From assembly GCF_964204645.1 (NCBI RefSeq), contig NC_134029.1, forward strand, positions 23,826,450 to 23,890,449: a stretch of DNA of 64,000 nt, read 5' to 3'. The translations under genes were made by a program, and so were the position numbers. Within the stretch, counting starts at the first letter, position 1; each line of letters begins with the position of its first letter. The notes under the pieces were generated by a model that was given only the letters and a program-made list of their open reading frames with translations, searched no databases and was not told the DNA's origin. This stretch comes from Tubulanus polymorphus. Taxonomy: Eukaryota > Nemertea > Palaeonemertea > Tubulaniformes > Tubulanidae. Of this stretch, positions 1 to 11,199 are shown in pieces.

Positions 1-245
1 ACAGCGAGTTAGATATAACTTATAGAGTCAATTCTCAATCATTTTCAACCTTGGAAACTATAACTAGTGGTAAATATAATTTGGACACAGTTTCACCAAA
101 ATAATTAACTGAACTAATCAAGGAATTGAGAGTTTATCCTTATTGTGAAACTTGGACCTTGTTTTCACTTTGAGTGGAATCAGTTCGTTTCAAAATCTTA
201 AAAGAGTCAAATCTATGTAGAATAGGGTCTGAAGGTTTTACGCAC

Positions 246-3200
246 CTCTGAGTCAACTTTGAAAGCGATGAAGTCATCGATTTTGATCGTAGTTTTAGAT
301 GAAGTTCCTTCGATTTCGTTTTCGCCATCGCTTTCACTACTCAATACATCACCTGTATAATAATCACCACTTCCATCTATAAAACACATACAAAACCAGT
401 TTATAGTTTCAAATCATTAAATCTACAGTGTAACAAATGAAGGGAGAATCAGGGTGACGCCACTTTTATTTGACTTGCTTGTTCCCTGACTATTCCCTGA
501 CATGCACGTTGTTTTCCCTGACTCGATCTGCTAAGAATCCAATCAATTAACACATTCAAATACCGGTACTTAAGACATAGACGGAAACTGTTTGATTTTT
601 TACAAATTTACTTTACTTTTTTCCTGATTTTTAGCTTCTTTACAAAATTCCCTGACTTTTTTAAAGAAAATAAAATTTCGTGACTTTTCCATGGATTCCC
701 TGATTCGCAGCAGGTAGGTGGCGACCCTGAGACTGACGATTAAAACATGAAAGAATGATAAAATGATAATTACCGAATCCAGGAGGAATATGCGGAGGTA
801 AAGGCATCGATTCCGTCGTATTCACGGCTTCTACCGGTAATTTCGCCGGTCCGGTAAAAATACAAACGGCGATCGGAGAAACAACCGAACAACACCTGAC
901 GTGAGCCATCCTGTGAGATCGTGTCATTTCCTCGAATAACAACCAATCAGTCGGTAACGACTTCACGACGTCTCGATACGAACTGTCGACTCCTGGATGT
1001 AGAACTGATGAATAATGCAAGCGAACTTTACTCTCCTTCCTGAAAATTCATTAAATTTCTTGAAAGTTAAAAGGGTAAATAACTTGGTTAACAAGCAGGA
1101 CCCAGTTCCACAGTTGTGAGTTAGAGTTAACTCTTAGTTAAAGTTAGTTCATTTTCAATGAGTCAAATCTTAACTCGGAACTGTGGAACTGGACCCAGGT
1201 TCTACTAACTACAACAGTTCAAAATCATCTTTCTCACAATTACTTACAATGTTGTCAGTTTCTTTTTGTCCTGGTCGACCCTGATCAAGTTCGGGTACAT
1301 GCCCGCTAACAACGCCGCTTTCACGACGGCCCAGTTTTCAGAATTCGTATTCAAATCGCGTATATCGCCTCCTCCGCGGGCGCGAACGAACCCGGACGCC
1401 CTCAGCTGACCGAGGAGTTGAGTTCTACGAAAATAAATATACCCTCAAAATATCATACGGGTAACATATTGAACAGGGCAGCCACCTTTCCCCGAATTTC
1501 GATAGAAATCGATATTCATACCTCATTCCTAGAATCATCTCCATCGTAGCGCCAGAAATGAAGTTCTTGTCGCAGAATGATTTTTCCCAGCCGTCTGCGC
1601 GGGCTTTCTGCCACGACTGGAACGCTCGTAGTAACGCCATGTGATCGCTGAAAGTTCCCGCCGCGAAGCTCTTGCGGGAAAGCATACTGGCTCGCTTCTG
1701 TGAGGGCTGAGTGGCGAGATTAACTGTAGGACAGAGAAAACTGTTACATCATAAGAGATCGTTAAAACTCGATTTAGAGATTGTTTAGAGCTAGCGAAGT
1801 GGAGTTATTTATCAGTGTTTGATAGACAGTGCCTGGTAGCCGGGCCCAAACATTGTGCATTCATTGACCAGGTACTCTTGATTGTACCGGACATCAGTTA
1901 AGGCACTTTAATCAGAATTCATTCGTTACAATTCATTCTCATTTTGTGACCAGTCGTTTGTATTGAATTCAGAGATGAAGGTTAAGACGACTTACACGGG
2001 TCTCGGTACGCAAGAGCACAGGATATCGTGAGAACTGGATCGAGACACTTCAACACAACCGAGTATAAAACCATTTTACCGTACTGCGGTTCTACGGGAA
2101 GGTCAGCTAAATGATGTCCCAACTCGGTTAAATCTTCCCATTGATCCAACGCATCGATTTGCTAGAATCAGAAATATTCAAATGTATTCGTCATGTTCAT
2201 CTAATTTCACGTAGCCTAAACTAACGGTAATCGTACCTTCAGCAACGTGACAGCGTTTCTCGTCAACAGGAACGCAGGTGGTTCGGGTGCTTTCGCTAAG
2301 AAATCAGCAATAGGAACCCCAGACGGAGTTAATAGTTTAGTGTGTAAACAGAGCTCCTGAAAATATGGATGAAATTCATCTCGAAGATTCACGACAAAGT
2401 TTTAAATTCATCAGAATTTTACAAACCTGCAGCGGATATCGTAAGATTTCTGGTTCAGGAAATTCCTGCATGATTCCGAAACGCACTTTACTGAACAGAT
2501 GATAACAAACTCCAACACGACATCGGCCGGCCCTGTTTATAAAATATCAATTATCGATATATCATCGATTCACTCAATCTAAGATGTATCAGTACGTGTA
2601 CAGTATACTTACCTTCCTTTTCTCTGTATCGCTGATGCTTTCGTAATCCACTGTTTTTTCAACATAGTCACCGAAGTCAAAGCGTCGTAAGATTTCTGTA
2701 ACGGAAAATAGAATAATCGAAGCTTTACGTAGTAGCGCTTTGAACCGGATACAAGAACGGGCGTCGTTTTAATTTTTCTACCTCTTTGACTTTTCCAGAG
2801 TCAATAACGAACACTACATCGTTGATAGTGATACTCGTCTCAGCGATGTTTGTAGCGAGAATCTGAAAACACGACGATCAAAATCACATGAATTCCTGTT
2901 AGTCGAGATTTGATCTCCACGGAATATTCACAACTTACAATTTTTCGAACGCCCGGAGGAGAAGTTTTGAAGACTTTCTTCTGGTCCTGAGTCTGCATCG
3001 CGGAATGCATCAGAAATAGTGAATAGCTCCTGTAAATACAAACATCATTTAATATCTATTTAAAACATTCTTTAACAGTCTAAATTTTTTACGGCAAATC
3101 TTACCTCGAGTTATCGCCAAAACATTTTTCATCGTAGATAATTCGATTGCGAAGATTGACAATTTCCATATAACCGGGTAGAAAGATCAGGATGGCTCCT

Positions 3201-6200
3201 AGAAATTCAAAAACATCGAAACAGCTTGAATTGTTTCAGTAAAATTTCATCGAAATATGAAGGAAAATGTTCAAATCAATCAATAATCAACAGTAAGACC
3301 CTCAGTAACATCTTTCATATATCTGTACACATCAAACAAATCAAACCAGTATTTCTTGTTATAAAATAGTAACAAATACTGAAAATCAGGATCCAGTTCC
3401 ACAGTTATGAGTTCGAGTTAACTTTGAATCAAAATCAGTTCATTTTCAAAGTTTCGAGTCAAATGTTAACTCAGAACTGCGGAGCTGGGTCCTGGTTACT
3501 ACGACACATACCTTCACCCATAAACTGATGAATTTTAATGAGTAAAGTCATGATTAAATCTAAATCAACTTCTTCATCATCGAATGAAAGATGATATGCG
3601 TTTAACAGATCTTTTTCTTCCGGAGTCAGAGCTTGCGACTCTTTCTTAACTAACAACGCTTCATCGTGTGAACTGTCTGAATTTGCGGCTCTAAAAATAC
3701 ATGAAACCGTGAAGTACAATGAGAGATATTTCAAATTTCTGGTAGCCTTTCTGCCGTTATAGACTTACAAATGAGCTTCTAATAGTTCCAGTACATCGGT
3801 GCGATCCATTCTCTTCGCCCAGTCCATAGCCGTCCAATCATTGCGAGCTCGGATGTTCACGTTAGCCCCGAGACTCAACAACTGTTCAACGATCGTGTAA
3901 AACCCGCGACCGGCTGCGACCATCAGCGGAGTAACTGTCGTCTCAGTCGACTGATAATCAACTAATAATCAATATGAGAAATGAAATACAGAATGAAACC
4001 TGAATGAATGACAATATGACAATATCCGTCGAGTCCTAGGTAAATGAGAATCCAACAATTACACAACCATCTGAACAACACTTCACTCCTTGTCTCTCAG
4101 ATTGTATCATCGGAATTGATTTGGCTGATGTGCATTTGATAAATTGTCCTCCAGGGGCCGGTTCCATAGTCGAGACTTAAGCCTGAAAGTGGTCTTAAAT
4201 CTTAAGACTGGTCTTAAGCTGTTAGATTAGCTATATAACTAAAATAGTCTTAGACTAGTCTTAAGTCTAAACCATGACTATGGAACCGGCCCCAGAGATG
4301 TAAATGAATAAAATTCCCGCAGACCCATCTGATCTGGCAGACGTGCATTTGGGACATTAGCTAGGGTTAGGTTTAGGGTTAGGGAATTCCTTAACCGCGA
4401 CCGCAACTCATTCACAAATACACAACTTACCGCTGACATTCTCACTCAATATCAGATGAAAAATCTGATCGAATCCTTCATCGTTTCCGGTCAACCAAAT
4501 ATTCGCCAGTAATTCGTCCATCTCGGCGACGATCCACGGTTCCAGTTCGTCTTTTTCCTCTCCCGCGTCGGTAACGCTGTCCTGTATGGCGGCGCGATAA
4601 CTCGCGATCTCCGGCTCGTCGGACGTACGATCGGTGATCGTCATACGAGCGCACATCGCGTTTAACAATCTCTGCTGATCGCCGAGACGGTCAGCCTCTT
4701 TCTCGTATTTCTCCATCGTTTTATTCGTGTATTTCGTCCACTTTAGAATGTCGCCGAGGAAGAATTCTTGTACGTCGAACAGTTTACCGGGGATATTAAT
4801 CACCGGGCAACCGGCGAAATAATCGACGAACAACTTAGTATTCAACGCGGCGCTCATTAGGATGATTTTAATGTGTTTGAATCGAACGACGATGTCACGA
4901 ATAGCGATCAACAAGAAATCACAAAATCTATCTCTTTCGTGAACCTCATCCTGGAACGGAAAAACATCGTTGAATTTTGAAATTGTTGAAAGGAGTTTCT
5001 CAAAATTAGAGATTTGTTGATAATTCTTCGATTTAGATGCCGTTTCAAGGAATCAAGTAGCACGCATTAGAAATGATTAAGGCAGTGTTCCCCACAAGAG
5101 GTTTTGGAATGGTGGCCTTTACATTCACCTTTCTGAAAATCAGCCAGCCCTTATGAAATATGTGCTGCCTGTACATTTTCATGTCACTGTTCTATCAATA
5201 CCGATAATTACTTTGTAAAGTATTGAGTAGATGTGAAAAATAGAAAATTGCACCAAAATTGGGTTTAACTTTGTATATTTTTGGGGTATCAAAAGCTTTG
5301 CTAGAATGAACGCAGTAGAATAGAACGATAACCACACTCAAACGTGGTGAACGGATAATAAGATAAAAACCCACTATCTACAGATTAAAAGAATTTAAAG
5401 ACAAGAATTTATTCATTCGATCTAAAATATATAGAATACACGACGTTTCGATCTCACCCTGGAGATCATCGTCAGGCGTTTAAATTCTTTTAATCTGTAG
5501 ATAGTGGGTTTTTATCATAACGAACGCAGTCTGTCTAAAATTCTCTGAGAACGCTCTGTTAGGTAATTATTAATGGTGAGTTAATAAAGAAATAAATACC
5601 AGTAGAATATGAGTGACAGTTGACATAGAGTTCTCTCCGCCTCCCATTAACGTTCTCAACAAAACTCCATTCGTACAAAATGTCAATAATGTCTTCGGAG
5701 AAACTCTACAATTACAAACATCAAAGCGTTCGACAAGTTTTCTAAATGATGTCTATAGAAAATACTGAATAATAGACACACGAACCTGCTCTCTAATCTA
5801 ATCTGATATCCGACTGTTTGACCGATCTTTTCACCTCGCTCGGCAGCGACTCTCTCCGCTACCGATAACGCCGATATTCTCCTCGGTTGAGTACACAGTA
5901 TACGACATGGTCGGCCATTCATCGCGCAATCGTCTAAAATCAACTGAGGAACCTATTGAAATAATTGACTTCATTGTTTAGAGTTTTCGATCAAGTTCTG
6001 ACTGTATTTGCTGATTCTAGTACCCTGCTACAGCGCTTTGAACTGCATGAATCCAGAATTAAGAACGCCCAAAATGAAATGAATCAAATATGACAGCATG
6101 AACTAGATTTTCAAGATTTTCTGGGACAACACCTTAATGGCCCCTTGGTTTTGCATTGACCCCTGTATGCGTCGAGGAAAAACAAATGATTTACTCTCCA

Positions 6201-8704
6201 AGATCGATTGCTCCTATTAATGGGGTAATTTTTTAGGAAAATTTATAACTGCAACGAATCCTAGTGACCTGTAAATTTTAAGTTAATTAATATTCATTCT
6301 CCATAAGTTTTAATTTACTATTTCATCAGCTCATGTTCATCTTATACTGATGTAAAGTGCGCTTATTAAAATTTGTAGGAGTGCCCTATATAAGAAAATA
6401 AATCATTATCTATTATAAATTACTGTCTAGTAAGAACAGTGATATGAATATTTACCTGTGTAGTTTTACCGGAGCCAGTTTCACCCGATATCAGCATCAC
6501 TCGATTATTGTTCAACGTCGTCAATATTTCATCCTTCAACGCCATTACGGGTAAAGTCTCACGGAAAACGGTCAGGTCGGATTCACTACGTTTAGGAGGA
6601 ACCTGCGGCACGCCATTATTCAACCGTCCCGTCGTAGTTTTATTCAGCTCTTTGGCGACACCTATATTTAACAACAACAACAACACACTGACTGTAACAT
6701 AACAAACTAACGTATCATCAGTGTCATGGAGAGGTGCAGTGGCCGAATGGTTCAAGCCACCGGTCACTGGTCTCGTCAATCCAGGGTTTATGGGTTCAAA
6801 CCCTGGTGGTAACAGAGTTTGTTGGTCGAAGGTTGTTCTCTAGTCTCTCCCCCATTGGGAAAAGAAACATCGAACCCGCTAATAATGCCCTGTGTGGCGC
6901 TTAGCGGGTTGAGGGTGTAAAAAAAAAAGAAAAAGTTTTCAAGGGCTTTTCAAGGAGAACATTTCAAATTTCGAGTAGTGTCTGCATCACTTTCGCATCT
7001 CAATTACTGGCGACTCGTTTCGGTTATTTTTGGTTTAGAAGGAGTTTTCGAAGAATCGAGGAGTCGTAGAAAATAATGAACAATGTTGCACAGATTTATC
7101 TAAATCCCTCATCTTCACAGAAACAGTTCTCATTACTGTTTCTGTGATGATGAGATTTAGATAAATCTCGTAAATGTCAGAATAATACACTTCAGATAAA
7201 ATCATCAATTGTAGAATTGTTCATTACACTTGCAGACGTCATTAAAATATATCGGTTAACAAATGATGACTTACAATCAGTAATCCCGCGTTCAATTCTC
7301 GGTTGTAAATCCTGGCGTTCTTTGTTCGTCAGAGGGAATCTTTGAACTAACATGTGAATTTGATGTCGGGAATTACGAGCCAGTTGAAACGACGCCGATG
7401 CCTCGACGATTTGACTGCCATCTTTCTTACTAACAGTCAAATATCTGTTACTCCCTTTCCTGAGACAATAAACATAAAATCAGACATTCAGAGAGAGAGA
7501 GAGAGAAGTTTCGATGATTTGATTAAACTGGTTTTGATTGATGAGTGGATGGATGGGGATGGCTCAAGGGTGCCTGCCTTCCCATTGAGTTTTCCCTATT
7601 TGTCAAGACAGGTTTCGTTAACACCTACAAATTTGACACTCATCTTTTCAGCGGGAAATTGCATCTTTGCTTGTGGCCTTCAGCGTGGCTGCATTATTCC
7701 AGATATGCCTATTGATTACGTTGATCCTGTTGATCATCCTCCCCCCGCAGGGATTCGAACCTGATGGCATCGAGATTGCCACGGCACGAAACCCTGCCAT
7801 AATCGACCGTGTGCGCAGATACATGCGCAGTTCAGATGATGTGATTTTTAGCCAATCAGAAATCCCGTTTTATTTTAGCCCGGGTTTACCCATTTATAGT
7901 TCTTCCTTGAAATTTGCCTCAACGATTATACAACGAGCAATCTGATTGGTGCCGCCAGTTTTCGTTCGGAAAGCTGCGCATGTACCTGCGCACCCGGTCT
8001 TCTGATGCAGGGGTTCGTGCCGTGGCTGAGTGTAGCGATGCCATCAGGTTCGAGTCCCTGCAGAGGGAGGATGCCTGTTGATTGGTATGAACTCACCCGT
8101 GACTACGTGATTTCAGGCTGTATTTCGTACACAAACAGTGAATGTACGCTCTTTCTGTCGACGTCAAAGAAGAAGGAAATTCTAATTCTGTAAATAATTC
8201 GCATCGATAAAGTGGCATGATTTTTGTAAATTTAGAAATCGCCCACAATAAATAAGATGTAAAAATAAAATTAACGATAGTATCATTGATTAGGACCCAG
8301 TTCCACAGTTCTGAGTTAAGATTTAACCCCGAGTTTACTAATCGAAAATGAACTAATTCTAACTCAGAGTTAACTCTAACTCACAACTGTGGAGCTGGGT
8401 CCTGGGTTAGACTTAGGTTGAGATTTGAGACCACTTTTGGACTTAAGTCACGACTGCAACTCGGCCCTGGATTTATTGTCTATTTCTAGTTTATTTTTTT
8501 ACCTTTTTGTTCTTCGTTTAGTCGAAAACGTTCTAACGCGATATGAACGGAAATTTTCAGTTCTTCGCCGACGCAAATGTCCGAGATTCTCGGACGTTTA
8601 CCGGTGCTGCGGCCGCTGCTAGCGTTACTCTGTACACTGCTTACACTGGATGGTCGCGGTGACTCGGCGCAGCCTCTCTGCTGCTGCTGCTGCATCATCA
8701 TCAT
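246..8704 (-). CDS. YTHDC2: YTHDC2-like 3'-5' RNA helicase, N-terminal 1122 codons, 3' end off window
   Basis: Twenty exons in phase: 8704-8503, 8187-8097, 7459-7275, 6661-6456, 5952-5786, 5705-5600, 4950-4431, 3961-3769, 3690-3512, 3198-3105, 3029-2939, 2862-2782, 2695-2613, 2532-2427, 2356-2237, 2161-1996, 1723-1522, 1424-1248, 1039-774, 376-246. Order of parts: a Q-rich start, an R3H domain ([15 protein letters not shown]), the helicase P-loop GETGSGKT, the DEVH box (DEVHERDR, split by an intron), ankyrin repeats inserted inside the helicase core ([10 protein letters not shown]), motif VI ([12 protein letters not shown]), the HA2 region and the OB-fold. This architecture is diagnostic for YTHDC2, an m6A-linked helicase that works with MEIOC and XRN1 at the mitosis-to-meiosis switch in other animals. 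The human protein is about 1430 aa, so the YTH domain should lie left of base 1. The start is the first of four ATGs at 8704. An AG just upstream could be a 3' splice site, so a 5' exon cannot be excluded. Confidence 0.95.
1098..1199. repeat. Palindromic MITE-like element, family A, copy 1
   Basis: The ends are near-perfect inverted repeats built on GGACCCAGTTCCACAGTT, with gagttaactc-type internal symmetry. It lies in a YTHDC2 intron. Related copies are at 3390-3497, 8292-8405 and 45831-45907. No coding capacity is seen. Confidence 0.75.
3390..3497. repeat. Palindromic MITE-like element, family A, copy 2
   Basis: It starts GGATCCAGTTCCACAGTT and ends with the reverse complement (AGCTGGGTCC). 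It abuts the 3512 splice donor of YTHDC2, lying only about 15 bp into the intron. Confidence 0.75.
4153..4293. repeat. Palindromic element, GGCCGGTTCCATAGTC type
   Basis: Inverted ends (GGGGCCGGTTCCATAGTC and its complement) enclose symmetric cttaagactggtcttaa-type sequence. It resembles family A in design but has different termini. A degenerate relative is at 37728-37876. Intronic in YTHDC2. Confidence 0.7.
5367..5517 (-). repeat. Foldback element with hammerhead-like core
   Basis: Arms of about 34 bp (aaacccactatctacagatt and its complement) flank a centre. On the minus strand at 5475-5440 the centre reads CTGACGA, one T, a perfect 6-bp hairpin stem (GATCTC/GAGATC), then GAAAC. This is the CUGANGA...GAAA layout of a hammerhead ribozyme with one extra base before stem II. 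Hammerheads of this kind are known from Penelope-like retroelements. Activity is not established. Intronic in YTHDC2. Confidence 0.55.
6733..6932 (+). mobile_element. tRNA-derived SINE
   Basis: The head has a pol III A box (agtggccgaatgg) and a B box (gggttcaaaccc) spaced as in a Ser/Leu-type tRNA. A unique body follows, ending in an A-rich tail (gtgtaaaaaaaaaaga). No functional cloverleaf is expected. Intronic in YTHDC2. Confidence 0.75.
7091..7190. repeat. Palindromic MITE-like element, family C, copy 1
   Basis: Inverted repeat built on AGATTTATCTAAATC with an internal acagaaacagt/actgtttctgt hairpin. The same family appears at 51989-52090 and 52150-52240 inside the kinesin gene. Confidence 0.7.
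7490..7507. repeat. GA microsatellite
   Basis: A short run of GA dinucleotides in an intron of the helicase gene. Confidence 0.8.
7725..8080. mobile_element. Two tRNA-like SINE heads in inverted orientation
   Basis: Around 7740-7800 (minus) and 8008-8075 (plus) the sequence has the same tRNA-like head: gttcgtgccgtggc (A-box-like) and gccatcaggttcga followed by gtccctgc (B box). The two copies face away from a roughly 200-bp centre that is itself partly symmetric (gcgcagntacatgcgcag). They could be two SINE insertions or one palindromic element. Confidence 0.6.
8292..8405. repeat. Palindromic MITE-like element, family A, copy 3
   Basis: GGACCCAGTTCCACAGTT and its complement at both ends, with gagttaactctaactc symmetry inside. 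It is followed directly by degenerate sequence of the GGCCGG type (to about 8470). Intronic in YTHDC2. Confidence 0.75.
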
Positions 8705-8778
8705 CACTGGAATTAAACAACATGAAATTCTGAAAATCTTCGAATCAATTGTTCTATCTTTGGTTGTCCGTGTCATAG

Positions 8779-9060
8779 TCAGTAACTAGTTAGTTACCTA
8801 ATCGTTGGTAATTTTCACAAACCACATATCTGTTGGTATAAGCCCATCCGATTATAAAAAGCTTACCGCCAACAATTAGGTTACTAACTATCCCTGTCAG
8901 TGATTGCATGAATAACCAGGCAAACTGTAGTTTTTCTTCAACTTGTTTAGCTTGGTAACAACTAGTTAGTTACCTAATCGTTGGCGGTAAGCTTTTTATA
9001 ATCGGATGGGCTTATAGGCCTACCAACAGATATGTGGTTTGTGAAAATATCCGATTGTGA
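8779..9060. repeat. Family B repeat, inverted pair
   Basis: A unit of about 100 bp (tagttacctaatcgttgg ... cccatccgattataaaaagc) occurs at 8779-8890. It occurs again in reverse complement at 8955-9055, making a large stem with a roughly 65-bp centre. A third copy is at 39965-40065. It lies just upstream of the YTHDC2 start. Confidence 0.75.
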
Positions 9061-10040
9061 AACGACAACCAGACAGGTTATTGACTAGGTAACAACGGCC
9101 CTGGCCTAGATGCTAGCATAAACCAGGGCAAGCAAATTGGGCCAGCCCAGAGCCAAAGGCAGAGCAGGAGGTCAGGGGCACGAACGTCAAAACTGTGCAG
9201 TCAAAAGACAAGACAAGTCAGTGCAAAAAACGGAAAATTTCACCCGTCCCAAGCCCGTTCTGTTGTCAGGAAAATAAACTACTATTCTATGAAGCATTCT
9301 CAGTGGCTATTGAATAAGTAATGCATGCTAACAGGTAACTTTAGGGGAAATTCTACCTTCAGGACATTTCTATCTATTTTGGAAATTTCATGTATTTGGA
9401 AACTGGTTAATTAAACTGCAGTAGTGCAGCATGTTCCGTGAGAGGACCAAGTCCCAATGTAAAATGAAAAGTTTGCATTTTATAGACGAAATGTCGAAAG
9501 TAACTGAACTCGATTGTTTTACTATATACACTGAAAATAATGTTAAGAACATGTCAATAATCTAAATTTATTCGTAATTTGATTATAAGATATAAGATAT
9601 CGTCAAATCGAAACATTAGATGTAATGAAGATCGGACCAAGAGAATACAGAACAGCTATCGATCGAAAATTAAGGCCGTGAATGTATCTTTTGGTGCCAT
9701 TCACTAACCCAACCGTACGAAATATTCCAAAAGCTTTAAATGTGAAGACTTGTGTTGGTGTGAATTTTTAAATGAAGAGCTATCGGTCGGTATAGATTAT
9801 GAATTATTCTAAGATTTAAGAACAAAAAACAGGTGGCGCCTAAATTAGGTGGGGAGCTGTTGGGAATCAAGTAATTTATTTTCATGGCCTTTTCTAAAGT
9901 TCCACGTTAATGTTCAGCTGGCTACTGGCGCGTATTCAACTGGGCAGTAGAACCTTTTCATTCAACAATAGAGACACAATTGCGGTTTTTCAGAGTTATT
10001 GATATCATTTATACGCGCCATTGAATACGTCACCGGCTGA
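9061..10040. other. No gene seen
   Basis: AT-rich sequence upstream of YTHDC2 with no reading frame that looks coding. It would contain the YTHDC2 promoter, but no clear element was recognised. Confidence 0.5.
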
Positions 10041-10093
10041 CCACGGTGTACACAAGCATAGACCATTCACCTCTGCACACTCACACTGTGAAC

Positions 10094-10453
10094 ATGCTAC
10101 CGTGGATTCTCCTCCTGGCGATTTTCGCTGCGCTCCCGCTCCTGCTCCTGTTCCTGCTTCCTGAGGAACGACGTCTTTATGTTTTATGTGTTACTGTTCG
10201 TCTCCGTGCTGTCCTGTACTGTTCCGTGTTTATTAATCCATTCTATTTTTCAGGTTCTAATCCGTTTAATTTTTCAGGGCCGATTTCTCTGTCGAATTTC
10301 AACGTTTGCTGGAACAAAACTAATGTCCGAAAGCGTCAGCTCTCCTTCGCCGGTCATGTGTCGAGGATGTCAGACAAAGAGTCGGTCAGGAAATTCTGCC
10401 CTCTTCACGCCCTCATACGGAACACGAAAACCAGGATGACGAGGCCTCACTGC
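10094..10453 (+). other. Candidate first exons of an unrecognised small membrane protein
   Basis: An ATG at 10094 begins a very hydrophobic stretch (MLPWILLLAIFAALPLLLLF) that would make a signal anchor. After two possible 3' splice sites (tttttcag near 10255 and 10277) one frame stays open to about 10437. Another frame across the same bases gives an acidic tail with a PPxY-like LPPPIYKVC end. No homolog is recognised and the frames cannot be joined with confidence. This may be a small gene or chance ORFs in a repeat-rich region. Confidence 0.25.
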
Positions 10454-10559
10454 CCCCACCTATCTACAAAGTGTGCTGAGTGATGTCAATGACGGGCATA
10501 TCTGCGGGATTGCGCGGGATACAAATGGAGCGGTTATACTGGATTGTCACGCTACTAGC

Positions 10560-10825
10560 ATTCATTGTGTCCTTGTGACCGCCCGGATGAGGGATGATTC
10601 TACTGTCACGCTCTTTGTTTCTGGTATTCTGAGTCGGCTGAGGGATGATTCTACTGTCACGCTCTTTGATTTCTAGTTTGAGTACTAGTTTTCATTGTGT
10701 CCTTGTGACAACCTCGGTCAGTGGATGAAGTCTCTCGTCGGCTTGTGAGTGCTAGTTTCATTGTGTCCTTGTGACAACCTCGGTCAGTGGATGAAGTCTC
10801 TTGTCACGCTTTTGAGTGCTAGTTG
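10560..10825 (+). repeat. Short tandem repeats
   Basis: Two nested tandem families: gagggatgattctactgtca (two copies, about 50 bp apart, near 10588 and 10639) and cattgtgtccttgtgacaac (copies near 10694 and 10759, about 65 bp apart, with a diverged copy near 10562). Confidence 0.7.
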
Positions 10826-11125
10826 AGATCCTGAATCTCAACCCGGTCAAGCTGGTTGTACTGCGCTATTTGTGTTTCGTGCAATTTTACAGGTGTGTCA
10901 GTTACTGACGTCGCCCAGTACATCCTGCAGTTAGATGGGGAATGTGAGGCGTTGTCATTCTGGTTTTCGCGTTCTGTGTGAGGGCGTGTAGAGGGCAGTA
11001 TATTCCTGGCTGGCTCATTGTCTGGTGTTCTCGGCATGTGACCGGCGACGGAGAGCTGAAAAGCTTTCAGACGTTAGTTTTGTTCCGTACCAGGTTTTCA
11101 TCGCTCTTCTCTTTTTTTCATTTCA

Positions 11126-11192
11126 GGACTCCCAAGATGAAGAAGATGCTGAAGGTGACTACAACGAAGACGATGCCAAAAAAGAACACTGA
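11126..11192 (+). other. Candidate acidic terminal exon
   Basis: A strong 3' splice site (pyrimidine tract then cag) at 11125 opens a frame rich in Asp and Glu (DSQDEEDAEGDYNEDDAKKE) that stops at 11190-11192. The bias looks coding, and it may be the last coding exon of a gene that begins near 10.1 kb. The family is unknown. Confidence 0.3.
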
Positions 11193-11199
11193 ACTCAGC

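Noticed and set aside
6733-6815. Functional tRNA-Ser/Leu gene
   Set aside because: A and B boxes are present, but the stems do not close well and a long body with an A-rich tail follows. It is a SINE.
10320-10420. Reverse-transcriptase-associated motif (RQLSFAGHVSRMSD)
   Set aside because: It resembles a LINE tail phrase, but no adjacent RT or endonuclease sequence is found and the frame is short.
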